Source: Cellulomonas sp.
GTDB taxonomy: Bacteria > Actinomycetota > Actinomycetes > Actinomycetales > Cellulomonadaceae
DNA length: 64,000 nt
Assembly: GCF_015234515.1 (NCBI RefSeq)
Contig: NZ_JADGMY010000023.1
Span: forward strand, 62,001 to 126,000
Reading direction: 5' to 3'
The position numbers were made by a program, and so were the translations under genes. Positions 1 through 7,546 of the stretch are shown in pieces (position 1 is the first letter of the stretch; every line of letters begins with the position of its first letter). The notes under the pieces were generated by a model. That model saw only the letters and a list, made by a program, of their open reading frames with translations. It searched no databases and was not told the DNA's origin.

Positions 1-530
1 ATCCCGGCCATGAGACGGTACCCGAGCGCGCCGTAGTACTCCTGGGTGACGCCGAGGTCGGCGACCGTCTCCCCGACGTGGTCGAAGCGCGGGCGCGACG
101 GCGTGCCGAGAGCCCAGTCGGCGTCGACCAGCTCGCGGTCGTAGACCTCGTGGTACTGCAGCGGGCCCTCGACCAGCTCGACCATCGTGCCGTCGGGGTC
201 GTAGAAGAAGGTGAGCCGGACGTCGCCCTCGGCGTTCAGCGGCTCGAGGTGGAACGGCACGTCCGCCTCGCGGAGCGCGGCGGCGCGGGCGTCGATGTCG
301 GCGACCTTGAAGCCGATGTGGCGGAACCCGCGCTGCAGGTCGTCCGACACGAAGGTCGACTCCTCGGCGCGCGCGGGGTCGAGCCGCTCGAGGCGCAGCG
401 TCGCGGTGACGGCGTCGAGGACGGCCGCCTCGTCGGACTGCTCGAGCACCTCGACGCCCAGGTGGCGCCTGTAGAAGTCCACCGAGCGGCGGACGTCGGT
501 GACGTTGATCAGGATGGATCGGATGGCCAC
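1..530 (-). CDS. VOC-superfamily (glyoxalase/extradiol dioxygenase-like) protein, 3' end cut by window edge
   Basis: The 176 visible residues begin at a GTG preceded by GAGAGG about nine bases upstream. The start VAIRSILINVTDVRRSVDFY is a classic VOC beta-alpha-beta opening. A second half of the fold follows, with HIGFKVADIDARAAAL and FYDPDGTMVELVE, the stretch that carries the metal-ligand Glu in this superfamily. Near the window edge FDHVGETVADL starts another module, so the protein has at least two VOC units. The family includes glyoxalases, extradiol dioxygenases and resistance proteins; substrate cannot be told. It lies downstream of the ROK regulator across an A+T-rich 109-base gap that probably carries its own promoter. 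Family call is firm, function open. Confidence 0.8.
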   Translation of the reverse strand, partial: MAIRSILINVTDVRRSVDFYRRHLGVEVLEQSDEAAVLDAVTATLRLERLDPARAEESTFVSDDLQRGFRHIGFKVADIDARAAALREADVPFHLEPLNAEGDVRLTFFYDPDGTMVELVEGPLQYHEVYDRELVDADWALGTPSRPRFDHVGETVADLGVTQEYYGALGYRLMAG

Positions 531-551
531 GGCGTGGTCCTCTCTGACACG

Positions 552-571
552 GCCGCGCGACGTCGCGCGGC
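552..571. promoter_or_regulatory. Perfect 20-bp palindrome in leader of the VOC gene
   Basis: Bases 552-561 (GCCGCGCGAC) are the exact reverse complement of 562-571. The palindrome lies 22 bases upstream of the VOC start and just downstream of an unusually A+T-rich stretch (573-606), the likely promoter area. It could be an operator for a dimeric repressor or a leader stem-loop; the sequence alone does not decide. No protein binding has been shown. Confidence 0.45.
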
Positions 572-639
572 GATTACTAACGATACTTAATTTAGATATT
601 AATGACGACGGTGGTGGTGCCGTGCGACACGGGGCGGTG

Positions 640-1872
640 CTAGGAGCGGGCCGGTTCCCGGCGTACGCGGGCGTGCGGCATGAGCACGTGCTGGAGCGCC
701 AGGGTCGCCGCCCCGGAGGCGGCGGCGTCGGCCCCGGGCGTGGACAGCTCGACCGTCACCGGGTGGATCGCGCGGGTGCGGGCGACCTGCGCGACGCGCT
801 CCCGGATGTGGCGGACGTAGATGGCGCCGGCGTCGACGAACCCTGGTCCGGCGAGGTAGAGCAGGTCGAGGTCGAGCAGGTTGACGACGGACAGCACTGC
901 CGCCGCGACGTAGCGCGCCGAGTCCTCGACGAGCTCACGCGGGCGCTCACGTCCCTCCGCGGCCGCGCGCGCGACGGCGTCGAAGTCCTGCCGGACGTGC
1001 GCCTCGTCCCCGGACAGACCGAGCTCGGCGGCGAGCCCCGGGGACGCGAGCGCGCGCCGCACGACCGCGCGGGGGGCGGCGAGCATCTCCAGGCAGCCGC
1101 GGGACCCGCACCAGCACTCGGGCCCGTCGATGTCGACGACCATGTGCCCGAGCTCCCCCACGTTCGAGGAGGCCCCTCGGCTCACGCCGCCGCCGACCAT
1201 CAGCCCCATCCCGAACCCCAGCGACATGTAGAGCGTCGCGAAGTCCTGCGTCGCCGGGATCCGGCCGGTCCAGTACTGCCCGAGGGCGGCGCACGCAGCG
1301 TCGTTGTCCCGGACGACCGGCAGGCCCAACCGCTTCTGCAGCGCCTCCTGGACGGCGAAGGAGTCCCACTCGTCGGTCGTCGCCGACCAGCCGTCGACGC
1401 CGGTCCCGAGGTCCAGGCCCGCGCCCGCCACCCCGACGCCGACGATGTCCTCGACGGGCAGGTCGACCTGGCGGAAGAGCATCTCGAGCTCGTCGGCGAT
1501 GCGCGGGACCGTGACGCTCGGGGTGGACTGGCCGATCCCCGGGGAGACGAGCTGGCCGACGACGTCGCCCCCGAGGTCCACGACCACGTAGCTGAGGCGG
1601 GCGACGTCGAGCGAGAGGCCCACCGCGTAGCGCGCCCGCGGGTTGAGCTCGAGCAGGCTGCGCCGCTTGCCCCCGGTCGGGTCGCCGTAGCCGGTCTCCA
1701 CGAGAAGCCGGTCGTCGAGGAGCGACTTGACGAACCGGGTGATGGAGGCCGCCGTCAGGCCGGACATCTCCGCGAGCTCGATCCGGCTCACCGTGCCGCT
1801 CGAGCGCACCATGTCGAGGATCGCGCTGCGCGTCCGCGCGGCGGACGGACCCAGCGATCGCACCGCCCTCAT
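640..1872 (-). CDS. ROK-family transcriptional regulator (NagC/XylR type)
   Basis: 410 residues. An N-terminal winged helix-turn-helix occupies about residues 10-60 (SRIELAEMSGLTAASITRFV). A ROK sugar-kinase-like domain follows, with the ND of the kinase active-site motif (RDNDAACAALGQ) and the zinc-binding CWCGSRGCLE motif near residue 255. ROK proteins with an HTH usually repress sugar genes and let go on binding the sugar or its phosphate. The ATG at 1872 is inside the last codons of the LacI-like gene (ATGA overlap), so the two are translationally coupled. The likely targets are the ABC transporter and catabolic genes just upstream. Family call is firm; the ligand is unknown. Confidence 0.88.
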   Translation of the reverse strand: MRAVRSLGPSAARTRSAILDMVRSSGTVSRIELAEMSGLTAASITRFVKSLLDDRLLVETGYGDPTGGKRRSLLELNPRARYAVGLSLDVARLSYVVVDLGGDVVGQLVSPGIGQSTPSVTVPRIADELEMLFRQVDLPVEDIVGVGVAGAGLDLGTGVDGWSATTDEWDSFAVQEALQKRLGLPVVRDNDAACAALGQYWTGRIPATQDFATLYMSLGFGMGLMVGGGVSRGASSNVGELGHMVVDIDGPECWCGSRGCLEMLAAPRAVVRRALASPGLAAELGLSGDEAHVRQDFDAVARAAAEGRERPRELVEDSARYVAAAVLSVVNLLDLDLLYLAGPGFVDAGAIYVRHIRERVAQVARTRAIHPVTVELSTPGADAAASGAATLALQHVLMPHARVRREPARS

Positions 1873-2681
1873 GTCGTCTCCCCGAGGACGACGAACGGCG
1901 CCGGCGCCCGGTCCTGCGTCGTCCGGTCCCCCGCCAGCGCGCCGAGCATGCGGTCGCCGAGCATGGCACCGATCTCCACGCCGCGGCGGTTGAGCGCGGT
2001 GATCGACGGCGTCGTGCTCTGGCACAGCGTCGAGTACGTCCAGGACACGATGGCCACGTCCTCCGGGACGCGCAGGCCGCGCTCGCGGAACGCGGCGAGC
2101 GCCGCCGCCGCGTGGACGTCGCTGTGGAACACCAGCGTCGCCGGGCCCGCGGCGAGGGCAGCCGTGGCCGCCGTGACGACCGCCTCGCCGCCCCGACCGG
2201 CGTGGACGACCTCGAACGAGTCGTCCACCTCGCCGTCCTCGAGCACCGCCGCGTCCTCGACGACCGCGTGCCAGGGGGCGTCGTCGCGGTCGTCCTCGGC
2301 GACGACGTAGACCGTCCGGCGCTGGGCGCGGCCGGCGAGGAAGGTCCGCAGCGCCGCGACCGACCCCTCGACATCGACGACGACGGCGGGGAAGCCGTCG
2401 CCGTGGCTCGCGTCGGCGACCGCCGCCACGGGCAGGCCCAGCTCCGCCAGTACGGGCAGGCGCGGGTCGTCCGTCCGCACCCCCAGGAGCGCGACCCCGG
2501 AGATCCCGCCGATGCTGGCCCAGTGTCGGTAGAGCCGCTCCTCCGCCTCGTCGTCGCGCACGACGCGCGTCATGAGCGAGGTGCCCTCCTCGATGAGCCG
2601 GCCTGCGAGCGCTCCCACCAGCGCGGTCACGAAATGGTCCTCCGAGATGCGCGCCGGAACGGCGAGGCCCACGGCACTCAC
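1869..2681 (-). CDS. LacI/PBP-type effector-binding protein lacking the DNA-binding head
   Basis: 270 residues. It opens with GTG preceded by GGGAG five bases upstream. The first residues (VSAVGLAVPARISEDHF) correspond to the point where the sugar-binding core of a LacI repressor normally begins, after the HTH and hinge. The typical LacI C-terminal pattern is present (VAIVSWTYSTLCQSTTPSITAL, then EIGAMLGDRMLGAL). There is no room for an HTH: the 83 bases upstream hold a terminator-like hairpin. It has no signal peptide, so it should be cytoplasmic. The stop overlaps the start of the ROK regulator. It may sense a sugar and work with the ROK protein, or be a decayed repressor; the intact frame and coupling favour function. 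Confidence 0.75.
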   Translation of the reverse strand: MSAVGLAVPARISEDHFVTALVGALAGRLIEEGTSLMTRVVRDDEAEERLYRHWASIGGISGVALLGVRTDDPRLPVLAELGLPVAAVADASHGDGFPAVVVDVEGSVAALRTFLAGRAQRRTVYVVAEDDRDDAPWHAVVEDAAVLEDGEVDDSFEVVHAGRGGEAVVTAATAALAAGPATLVFHSDVHAAAALAAFRERGLRVPEDVAIVSWTYSTLCQSTTPSITALNRRGVEIGAMLGDRMLGALAGDRTTQDRAPAPFVVLGETT

Positions 2682-2730
2682 GTCGTCTCCCTCATCTGCG
2701 CTCCTCCACCGTCCCGCTCGGACCGCCCGG

Positions 2731-2756
2731 CCCGCCGCCCCCCGTGGGGCGGCGGG
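2731..2756. terminator. Stem-loop after the sugar ABC permease gene
   Basis: An 11-bp perfect G+C stem (2731-2741 with 2746-2756) closes a 4-base CCGT loop. It lies eight bases beyond the stop of the minus-strand permease at 2765 and upstream of the LacI-like gene. There is no T-run, so it may attenuate rather than fully end transcription, letting some read-through reach the regulator pair. Confidence 0.6.
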
Positions 2757-2764
2757 GCCGAACG

Positions 2765-3553
2765 TTACTTGATGGCACCCGCGGCCATGCCGCGTTCGAA
2801 GTGCTTCTGCAGAGATATATACGCGATGATCGTCGGCAGCGCCGTGACGACGGCAGCGGCCAGAATCTTCGGGGTGTCGTCGTTGTACTGACGGCGGAAG
2901 AACTCCGGCAGCATCGTCACCACACCCATGCCCTCGTCGATGAGGAAGACCTTGGGCAGCAGGTAGGCGTTCCAGGCGTGGATGAGCACGAGGACGACGA
3001 GCGCCACGGCGATCGGGCGGGCGAGCGGCACGAGGATGTGCCAGAACATCCGCCACGTGTTCGCGCCGTCGAGACGCGCGGCCTCGAACAGCGAGTCCGG
3101 GATGCCGTCGACGAATCCGCGGGCGATGAGCACCGTGAAGGGGATCTGCAGCGCCGCGATCGGCAGGATCACGGACCAGAAGGTGCCCAGCAGTCCGAGG
3201 TTGACCGCCGTCGCGTACAGCGGGGCGATGAGGACCACCTCGGGCAGCGTGAGCGCCACCATCATCATCCAGAAGTAGACCTCCTTGTTCCGCACGTGCA
3301 GCTTCGAGAAGCCGAACGCGGCCATGAGGGTCGCCAGGTAGATGATCACCATCGAGCCGCCGGCCACGATCGCCGAGTTCATGAAGAACCGCGCGAATCC
3401 CGGGACCGACAGGACAGCGGTGTAGTTCCCCCACCCCGCCCCGGAGAACGAGCGCGAGACCATCGCGTACAACGGGATGAGGAACGGGATGACCGCGATC
3501 GTGACGAGGAGCTGCAGGGTCAGCCTCGACCGCAGCGTGCGGGTCTCAAACAC
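2765..3553 (-). CDS. Carbohydrate ABC transporter permease, MalG-like (CUT1)
   Basis: 262 residues with about six transmembrane segments. The cytoplasmic EAA loop (FEAARLDGANTWRMFWHILVP) contacts the ATPase in this family, and the C-terminal YISLQKHFERGMAAGAIK ending is typical of CUT1 MalG-type permeases. I chose the GTG at 3553 because AAGAAGG lies six bases before it and it overlaps the stop of the partner permease by eight bases; an in-frame TTG at 3571 lacks such a site. It forms the membrane channel with the MalF-like protein upstream. No ATPase gene is present, so a shared MsiK-type ATPase encoded elsewhere probably drives it, as is usual in actinobacteria. Confidence 0.9.
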   Translation of the reverse strand: MFETRTLRSRLTLQLLVTIAVIPFLIPLYAMVSRSFSGAGWGNYTAVLSVPGFARFFMNSAIVAGGSMVIIYLATLMAAFGFSKLHVRNKEVYFWMMMVALTLPEVVLIAPLYATAVNLGLLGTFWSVILPIAALQIPFTVLIARGFVDGIPDSLFEAARLDGANTWRMFWHILVPLARPIAVALVVLVLIHAWNAYLLPKVFLIDEGMGVVTMLPEFFRRQYNDDTPKILAAAVVTALPTIIAYISLQKHFERGMAAGAIK

Positions 3554-4523
3554 GGGGGGCCTTCTTCCCAACGACGGGCGTGCGCTCGCGGCTGCGCAGC
3601 TGGATGACGACCGACACCGTCACCGCGATGACCAGGAGGATGACGGACAACGCCGCGGCGTATCCGAGGTTGCGGGAGGATCCCGCCGTCTCGGCGTAGA
3701 TCATCGTCCCGAGGAACTCCGACGAGTGCGACGGCCCGCCCTGCGTGATCAGCCAGACGCTGTCGAACAGCTTCAGCGCGGTGATGAAGTTGAGGATGGC
3801 GAGCGAGACCGTCGTCCCCTTGAGGTTCGGCAGGACGACCGAGAACAGCAGCCGGATGTTGCCGGCGCCGTCGATCCGCGCCGCCTCGACCATCTCGGGT
3901 TCGATCTGGGCCATTCCCGCGTAGTAGAGGATGAAGCCGAACCCGATCGAGCCCCAGCAGCCGACGAGGATGATGACGAGCAACGACGTCGTCGACTGCC
4001 CGAGCCAGCCCTGCATGAGGGAGTCCAGGCCGAGCGCGTCCAGGATCGCGTTGACCGTCCCGTTCGTCTGCCACACCTCGATGTGGGCCGGGGCGAGGAC
4101 GGCCGGGGCGACGAACACCGGCGTGACGACGATGACCTTGTAGACGTTGGCCAGGAAGATCTTCGAGTGCATCACCGCGGCGAAGAGCACCGCGCCGACG
4201 ACCTGGACCGTGAACACGACGACGAAGTACACCAGCGTGTTGCGCAGCGCCGTCCAGAACACCGGGTCGGAGAACGCCTCGACGTAGTTGTCGAAACCCG
4301 CCGGGATCATCGGCCGCCGACCGCCGCCCCAGTCGAAGAACGACAGGTAGCCGGAGTAGATGATGCTGTAGTAGATCAGCCCGACGGACAGGATGAAGCC
4401 CGGAAGGATCCACCGCAGGCCGCCCGGGACGAGGCGGGGGGCGCGTGCGCGCCTCCCGCCCCGCCGCGGTGCCCGAGGAGCGCCTTCGGAACCGACGGTG
4501 ACCGGGCCCGTGGTCGTGACCAT
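3546..4523 (-). CDS. Carbohydrate ABC transporter permease, MalF-like (CUT1)
   Basis: 325 residues. An Arg-rich N-terminal tail (about 35 residues) is followed by six predicted membrane spans. The EAA loop EAARIDGAGNIRLLFSVVLP is clear, followed by the usual DSVWLITQGGP sequence before the last helices. The ATG at 4523 has GAGAGG seven bases upstream. The gene lies 35 bases after the binding-protein gene and overlaps the second permease, so all three should be one transcript. It pairs with that permease for uptake of a sugar, most likely the substrate of the catabolic operon at 6.2-14.6 kb. Specificity cannot be read from the sequence. Confidence 0.9.
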   Translation of the reverse strand: MVTTTGPVTVGSEGAPRAPRRGGRRARAPRLVPGGLRWILPGFILSVGLIYYSIIYSGYLSFFDWGGGRRPMIPAGFDNYVEAFSDPVFWTALRNTLVYFVVVFTVQVVGAVLFAAVMHSKIFLANVYKVIVVTPVFVAPAVLAPAHIEVWQTNGTVNAILDALGLDSLMQGWLGQSTTSLLVIILVGCWGSIGFGFILYYAGMAQIEPEMVEAARIDGAGNIRLLFSVVLPNLKGTTVSLAILNFITALKLFDSVWLITQGGPSHSSEFLGTMIYAETAGSSRNLGYAAALSVILLVIAVTVSVVIQLRSRERTPVVGKKAPRV

Positions 4524-4558
4524 CGTGAAACCTCTCGCCTCGCTCGGGTGCTCTGCCG

Positions 4559-5950
4559 TCAGTCCTCGACGCCGACCGTGCTGTCCTCGGCGGTCGCCTC
4601 CATGTCGGCGGCGATGTCCTCCAGCGACCGGTCCACGGTCGGGTCGAGGACCTGCTGGATCGCCAGGATGATCGCGTCGAGCGCGGACTCGGTCGTCTGC
4701 CACTGCCGCGACTGCGTCGTCTCGGTGCTGTCCTTCATGAGCTGCTCGATCGCGGGGCGCTGCACCTCGTTGTCGACGAGCTCGATGGCGTCCCAGTCGG
4801 GGGTGACGCCCTGGAGGGCGGGCAGCAGGTCGATCGCGTTGACGACGTTCTGCTGGCCGGTCTTGGTCATCGTCATCCACGTGAGGAAGGTCTTGGCCGC
4901 GGCGATGTTCGGGGAGTCCGCGTTGATCGCCAGGCCGTAGTCGACCTCACCGAAGTACACGGAGCCGTTGCCCTTGCCCGCGACGTCCGGGAACGGCGCC
5001 GGGAGCTGCACGAAGCACTCCGGGTTGCTGACGGCCGCAGCCTCCATCGCGGCGACGCAGGACTCGGCGCCGGCGTACTGGGTGTACCAGAAGCCCATCT
5101 GGACCATGGCGGCATCGCCGCGCATGAACTCCTCGTTGGCGAGCGGGTACTGGGTCGAGTCGAGCACGTTGGAGGCGATGATGCCGTCGTCGCGCATGTC
5201 ACTGATGATCTGGAGGACCTCGATGCCCTGCGGGTCGTCCCACTTGGCCTGACCCGTGGCGGCCTTGATGAACCACTCCGGGTCCACCGAGTTCGCGATC
5301 GAGTGGTACATCTCCGACGGGAACGTGTCCGACCCGCCGGCACCCATCGTGAAGCAGCCCTTGCCGATGGCCGCGATGTCCTCGCAGGCCTTCACCCAGG
5401 AGTCGTAGTCGGTCGGGACCTCGGCCCCGGCCTCCTCGAAGATGTCCGCGTTGTACCAGAGGAAGCCCGCCGCCATGCCGCCGAGCGGCATGGAGACCAG
5501 GCGGCCCTCGGAGTCGCGGAGCTGGTCGAGGTAGCCGCCGCCGAACGCCGACTCGTAGTCGTCGCCCAGGACGTCCTGCGCGATGGGCTCGAGGTCGAGC
5601 GCGTAGCCGCCCCACGTGTCGGGCGAGCCGCCGGCGGGCGAGAGGTTGAAGATGTCGGGGCCCTCACCGGAGTCGAGCGCCGGCGCGAGCGTGGTGCGGA
5701 AGTCGACGTTCTCGAAGTTCCGGTAGGTGACCTCGATGTCGGGGTACTCCTTGTTGAACTCCTCGATGTACCGCTCCGCGACGGGGGTGTCAGGAGTCCA
5801 GCCCCACCACGTCACCGTCCCGGACTCGGCGGCCTCGACGGCTGCCGCCCCACCCTCCTCCTGCGCGTCTCCGCCGCCGCTGCACGCGGCGAGGCAAAGC
5901 GTCATCACCGCGGCGGCCGCCGCGGCCTTCGTGTACCTGGACGTAGCCAC
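4559..5950 (-). CDS. Sugar ABC transporter substrate-binding lipoprotein (CUT1)
   Basis: 463 residues. A lipoprotein signal peptide is plain: a basic start, an Ala-rich hydrophobic stretch, then lipobox LAAC with Cys near residue 23 and a Ser/Gly-rich linker. The mature part has the family-1 extracellular solute-binding pattern (TVTWWGWTPDTPVAERYIEEF, then DIFNLSPAGG, later FMRGDAAMVQMGFW). It should be tethered outside the membrane and hand a sugar to the two permeases downstream. It is first in the transporter operon, 35 bases before the next gene. A promoter with an overlapping operator is seen at 6060-6094. The ligand is unknown. Confidence 0.9.
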   Translation of the reverse strand: MATSRYTKAAAAAAVMTLCLAACSGGGDAQEEGGAAAVEAAESGTVTWWGWTPDTPVAERYIEEFNKEYPDIEVTYRNFENVDFRTTLAPALDSGEGPDIFNLSPAGGSPDTWGGYALDLEPIAQDVLGDDYESAFGGGYLDQLRDSEGRLVSMPLGGMAAGFLWYNADIFEEAGAEVPTDYDSWVKACEDIAAIGKGCFTMGAGGSDTFPSEMYHSIANSVDPEWFIKAATGQAKWDDPQGIEVLQIISDMRDDGIIASNVLDSTQYPLANEEFMRGDAAMVQMGFWYTQYAGAESCVAAMEAAAVSNPECFVQLPAPFPDVAGKGNGSVYFGEVDYGLAINADSPNIAAAKTFLTWMTMTKTGQQNVVNAIDLLPALQGVTPDWDAIELVDNEVQRPAIEQLMKDSTETTQSRQWQTTESALDAIILAIQQVLDPTVDRSLEDIAADMEATAEDSTVGVED

Positions 5951-6059
5951 TGGTCGTTCCTTCCGTCACATCGTTGTGGTGGGTACTTCGAGATCCAGGT
6001 CCGACCGCCTCGTCAGACCGACTGCTCCGGCGCGCACCTTCGCCCGCCGACCTGCCTTG

Positions 6060-6094
6060 GTAGTGAGACTACATCCGCACCAAACACCTGGCAA
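6060..6094 (-). promoter_or_regulatory. Promoter with overlapping operator for the sugar ABC operon
   Basis: On the minus strand TTGCCA (6089-6094) and TAGTCT (6066-6071) are separated by exactly 17 bases, a good vegetative -35/-10 pair, about 115 bases before the binding-protein start. The -10 lies inside an inverted repeat GTAGT-N3-ACTAC (6060-6072), an arrangement typical of a repressor site. The local RpiR, ROK or an external LacI protein are candidates. Assignment is by pattern only. Confidence 0.5.
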
Positions 6095-6129
6095 GTTCTT
6101 ACATTACTTTCTAAAATTGGATCATCTGA

Positions 6130-6165
6130 GCACCGCACGCCGTCTCGCAGGACGGCGGACGGTGC
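6130..6165 (-). terminator. Rho-independent-like terminator of the catabolic operon
   Basis: A two-part stem is seen: GCACCG (6130-6135) pairs with CGGTGC (6160-6165), then after a 2x2 internal loop CGCCGTC (6138-6144) pairs with GACGGCG (6151-6157) around a six-base loop. It lies 47 bases past the stop of the last catabolic gene. A short TTTT follows further along the minus strand. It separates the operon from the transporter promoter. Confidence 0.55.
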
Positions 6166-6211
6166 CACCTCACGTTCCCGGAGGGGCGCCGCCGGGGAGG
6201 GCGGCCCGGGT

Positions 6212-7546
6212 CTAGATGTGCTCGACGGCGAGGCCCATGACCCCGGCCACGAGCTCGGTGCGGCGGGCCAGGTCGCCCGTGGCGAGCACCGTGTGGTGGG
6301 ACGGGATCGACTCCACGAACCGGTAGCCGTCCTCGACGCGCAGCACGCCGCCGTTGAGGCAGTCGGAGTTCTCGTACTGGACGTAGCCGGTGAGCTCGGC
6401 AGAGGCGACCGTGAGGGTCCGCATGTCGCTCGCGATCTTCACGAGCGTCGTCGGGCCCTCGGGCAGCCGCGCGTCGATGGCGTGCGCGTTCTCGTCGACG
6501 ATCGCGAGCACGGGCGGGCGGCAGGCCCACTCCGAGGCGCACGACTGCGGCACCTCGCCGAAGTAGCCGCAGTGCGCCACGAGCACGTGGTCCTCGGGCC
6601 TGCCCTCGACCTCGGGGAAGTACGGGATGCCCTCGTGCTCGAGCGCAGCCCGGCCCATGAGGAACGGGTAGAGGTTGGTCATCATGACCGGCACGCCCAG
6701 CGACCGGTGCACGATCGTCTCCGTGAGCATCGAGGTCAGGTCCGCCTCGCAGCCCCACAGCAGGCCGCGCTCCTCGAACAGCAGGTCGAAGGCGAGGCAC
6801 GGCGTCGTCGTCGATGTCGCCGACTCGTTGAGGCAGTTGATCCCGGTGGCGACGACGTCACCCGTCTCGTCCACCTCGTCGCTCAGCGCGAGGTAGAGCC
6901 GCAGGGCGTCGGACTGCGCGCACGGGCTCAGCCCGGCCATGGGCACGCTGCCGGCGATCCGGCGTCGGGTCTCCTGGACCCGCGCGTCCGGCACGGCGTT
7001 CGCGCGGGCCACGAGCTCGCGGTAGCTGCGCCGCTCGACCTTCACGCCGAACTGGCGCTCCATGTCGCGGACGCACTCGTCCTCCCACCAGTAGAACCGC
7101 TTGAAGATGTCGGGCTGCATGCCCGCACCCAGGTCGTCCTGGTAGGCGAGCATCGTCGAGCTCGCGAGCACCTTGGCCGTCGCCAGCGCACGGCACACGT
7201 CCTCGCACTCCTGCAGCGACGTCGGGGCCACGGTCGTGACCCCGCGCCGGCGCAGGTGGTCCCGGATCTCCCAGTCCCACATCGAGACGGTGCCGAACTC
7301 CGAGGTGATGAGCAGGATCGGCACGGTGATGCGGCGGAACGAGTCGACCATCCGGTAGGCCCGCCCATTGAGGTCGGGCACGACGACAGCGCTGATCCCC
7401 TCCGGCACGGGTCGGTCGATGTGCGCGGGCGGGGCCCAGTCGACGAGATGCTCCGTCAGCCGGCGCAGGTGCCCGAGCTGGACGGTGAAGGCCTCGGCCG
7501 GCTCGGGGTCGAGGTGCACCGGGAGCAGGACAGGCTTGCTGATCAT
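6212..7546 (-). CDS. L-fucose/L-arabinose isomerase-fold protein, function unknown
   Basis: 444 residues. The overall layout resembles the FucI/AraA fold: N-terminal Rossmann-like half (AVVVPDLNGRAYRMVDSF, ITVPILLITSEFG), a middle with NCLNESATSTTTPCLAFDLLFEE, and a C-terminal part with GCEADLTSMLTE where the family keeps metal-binding Glu/Asp residues, then HCGYFGEVPQ and SDMRTLTVASAELTGYVQYEN. This looks like the branch annotated only as fucose isomerase-like. It would convert an aldose to a ketose or bind a related sugar. It is last in the operon; its ATG overlaps the dehydrogenase stop (ATGA). The family call is moderate and the substrate open. Confidence 0.65.
   Translation of the reverse strand: MISKPVLLPVHLDPEPAEAFTVQLGHLRRLTEHLVDWAPPAHIDRPVPEGISAVVVPDLNGRAYRMVDSFRRITVPILLITSEFGTVSMWDWEIRDHLRRRGVTTVAPTSLQECEDVCRALATAKVLASSTMLAYQDDLGAGMQPDIFKRFYWWEDECVRDMERQFGVKVERRSYRELVARANAVPDARVQETRRRIAGSVPMAGLSPCAQSDALRLYLALSDEVDETGDVVATGINCLNESATSTTTPCLAFDLLFEERGLLWGCEADLTSMLTETIVHRSLGVPVMMTNLYPFLMGRAALEHEGIPYFPEVEGRPEDHVLVAHCGYFGEVPQSCASEWACRPPVLAIVDENAHAIDARLPEGPTTLVKIASDMRTLTVASAELTGYVQYENSDCLNGGVLRVEDGYRFVESIPSHHTVLATGDLARRTELVAGVMGLAVEHI

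Noticed and set aside
2682..3434. Extended LacI-like gene starting upstream at 3434
   Set aside because: The added residues are antisense-like nonsense that overlap the permease and the hairpin; the GTG at 2681 has a ribosome site.
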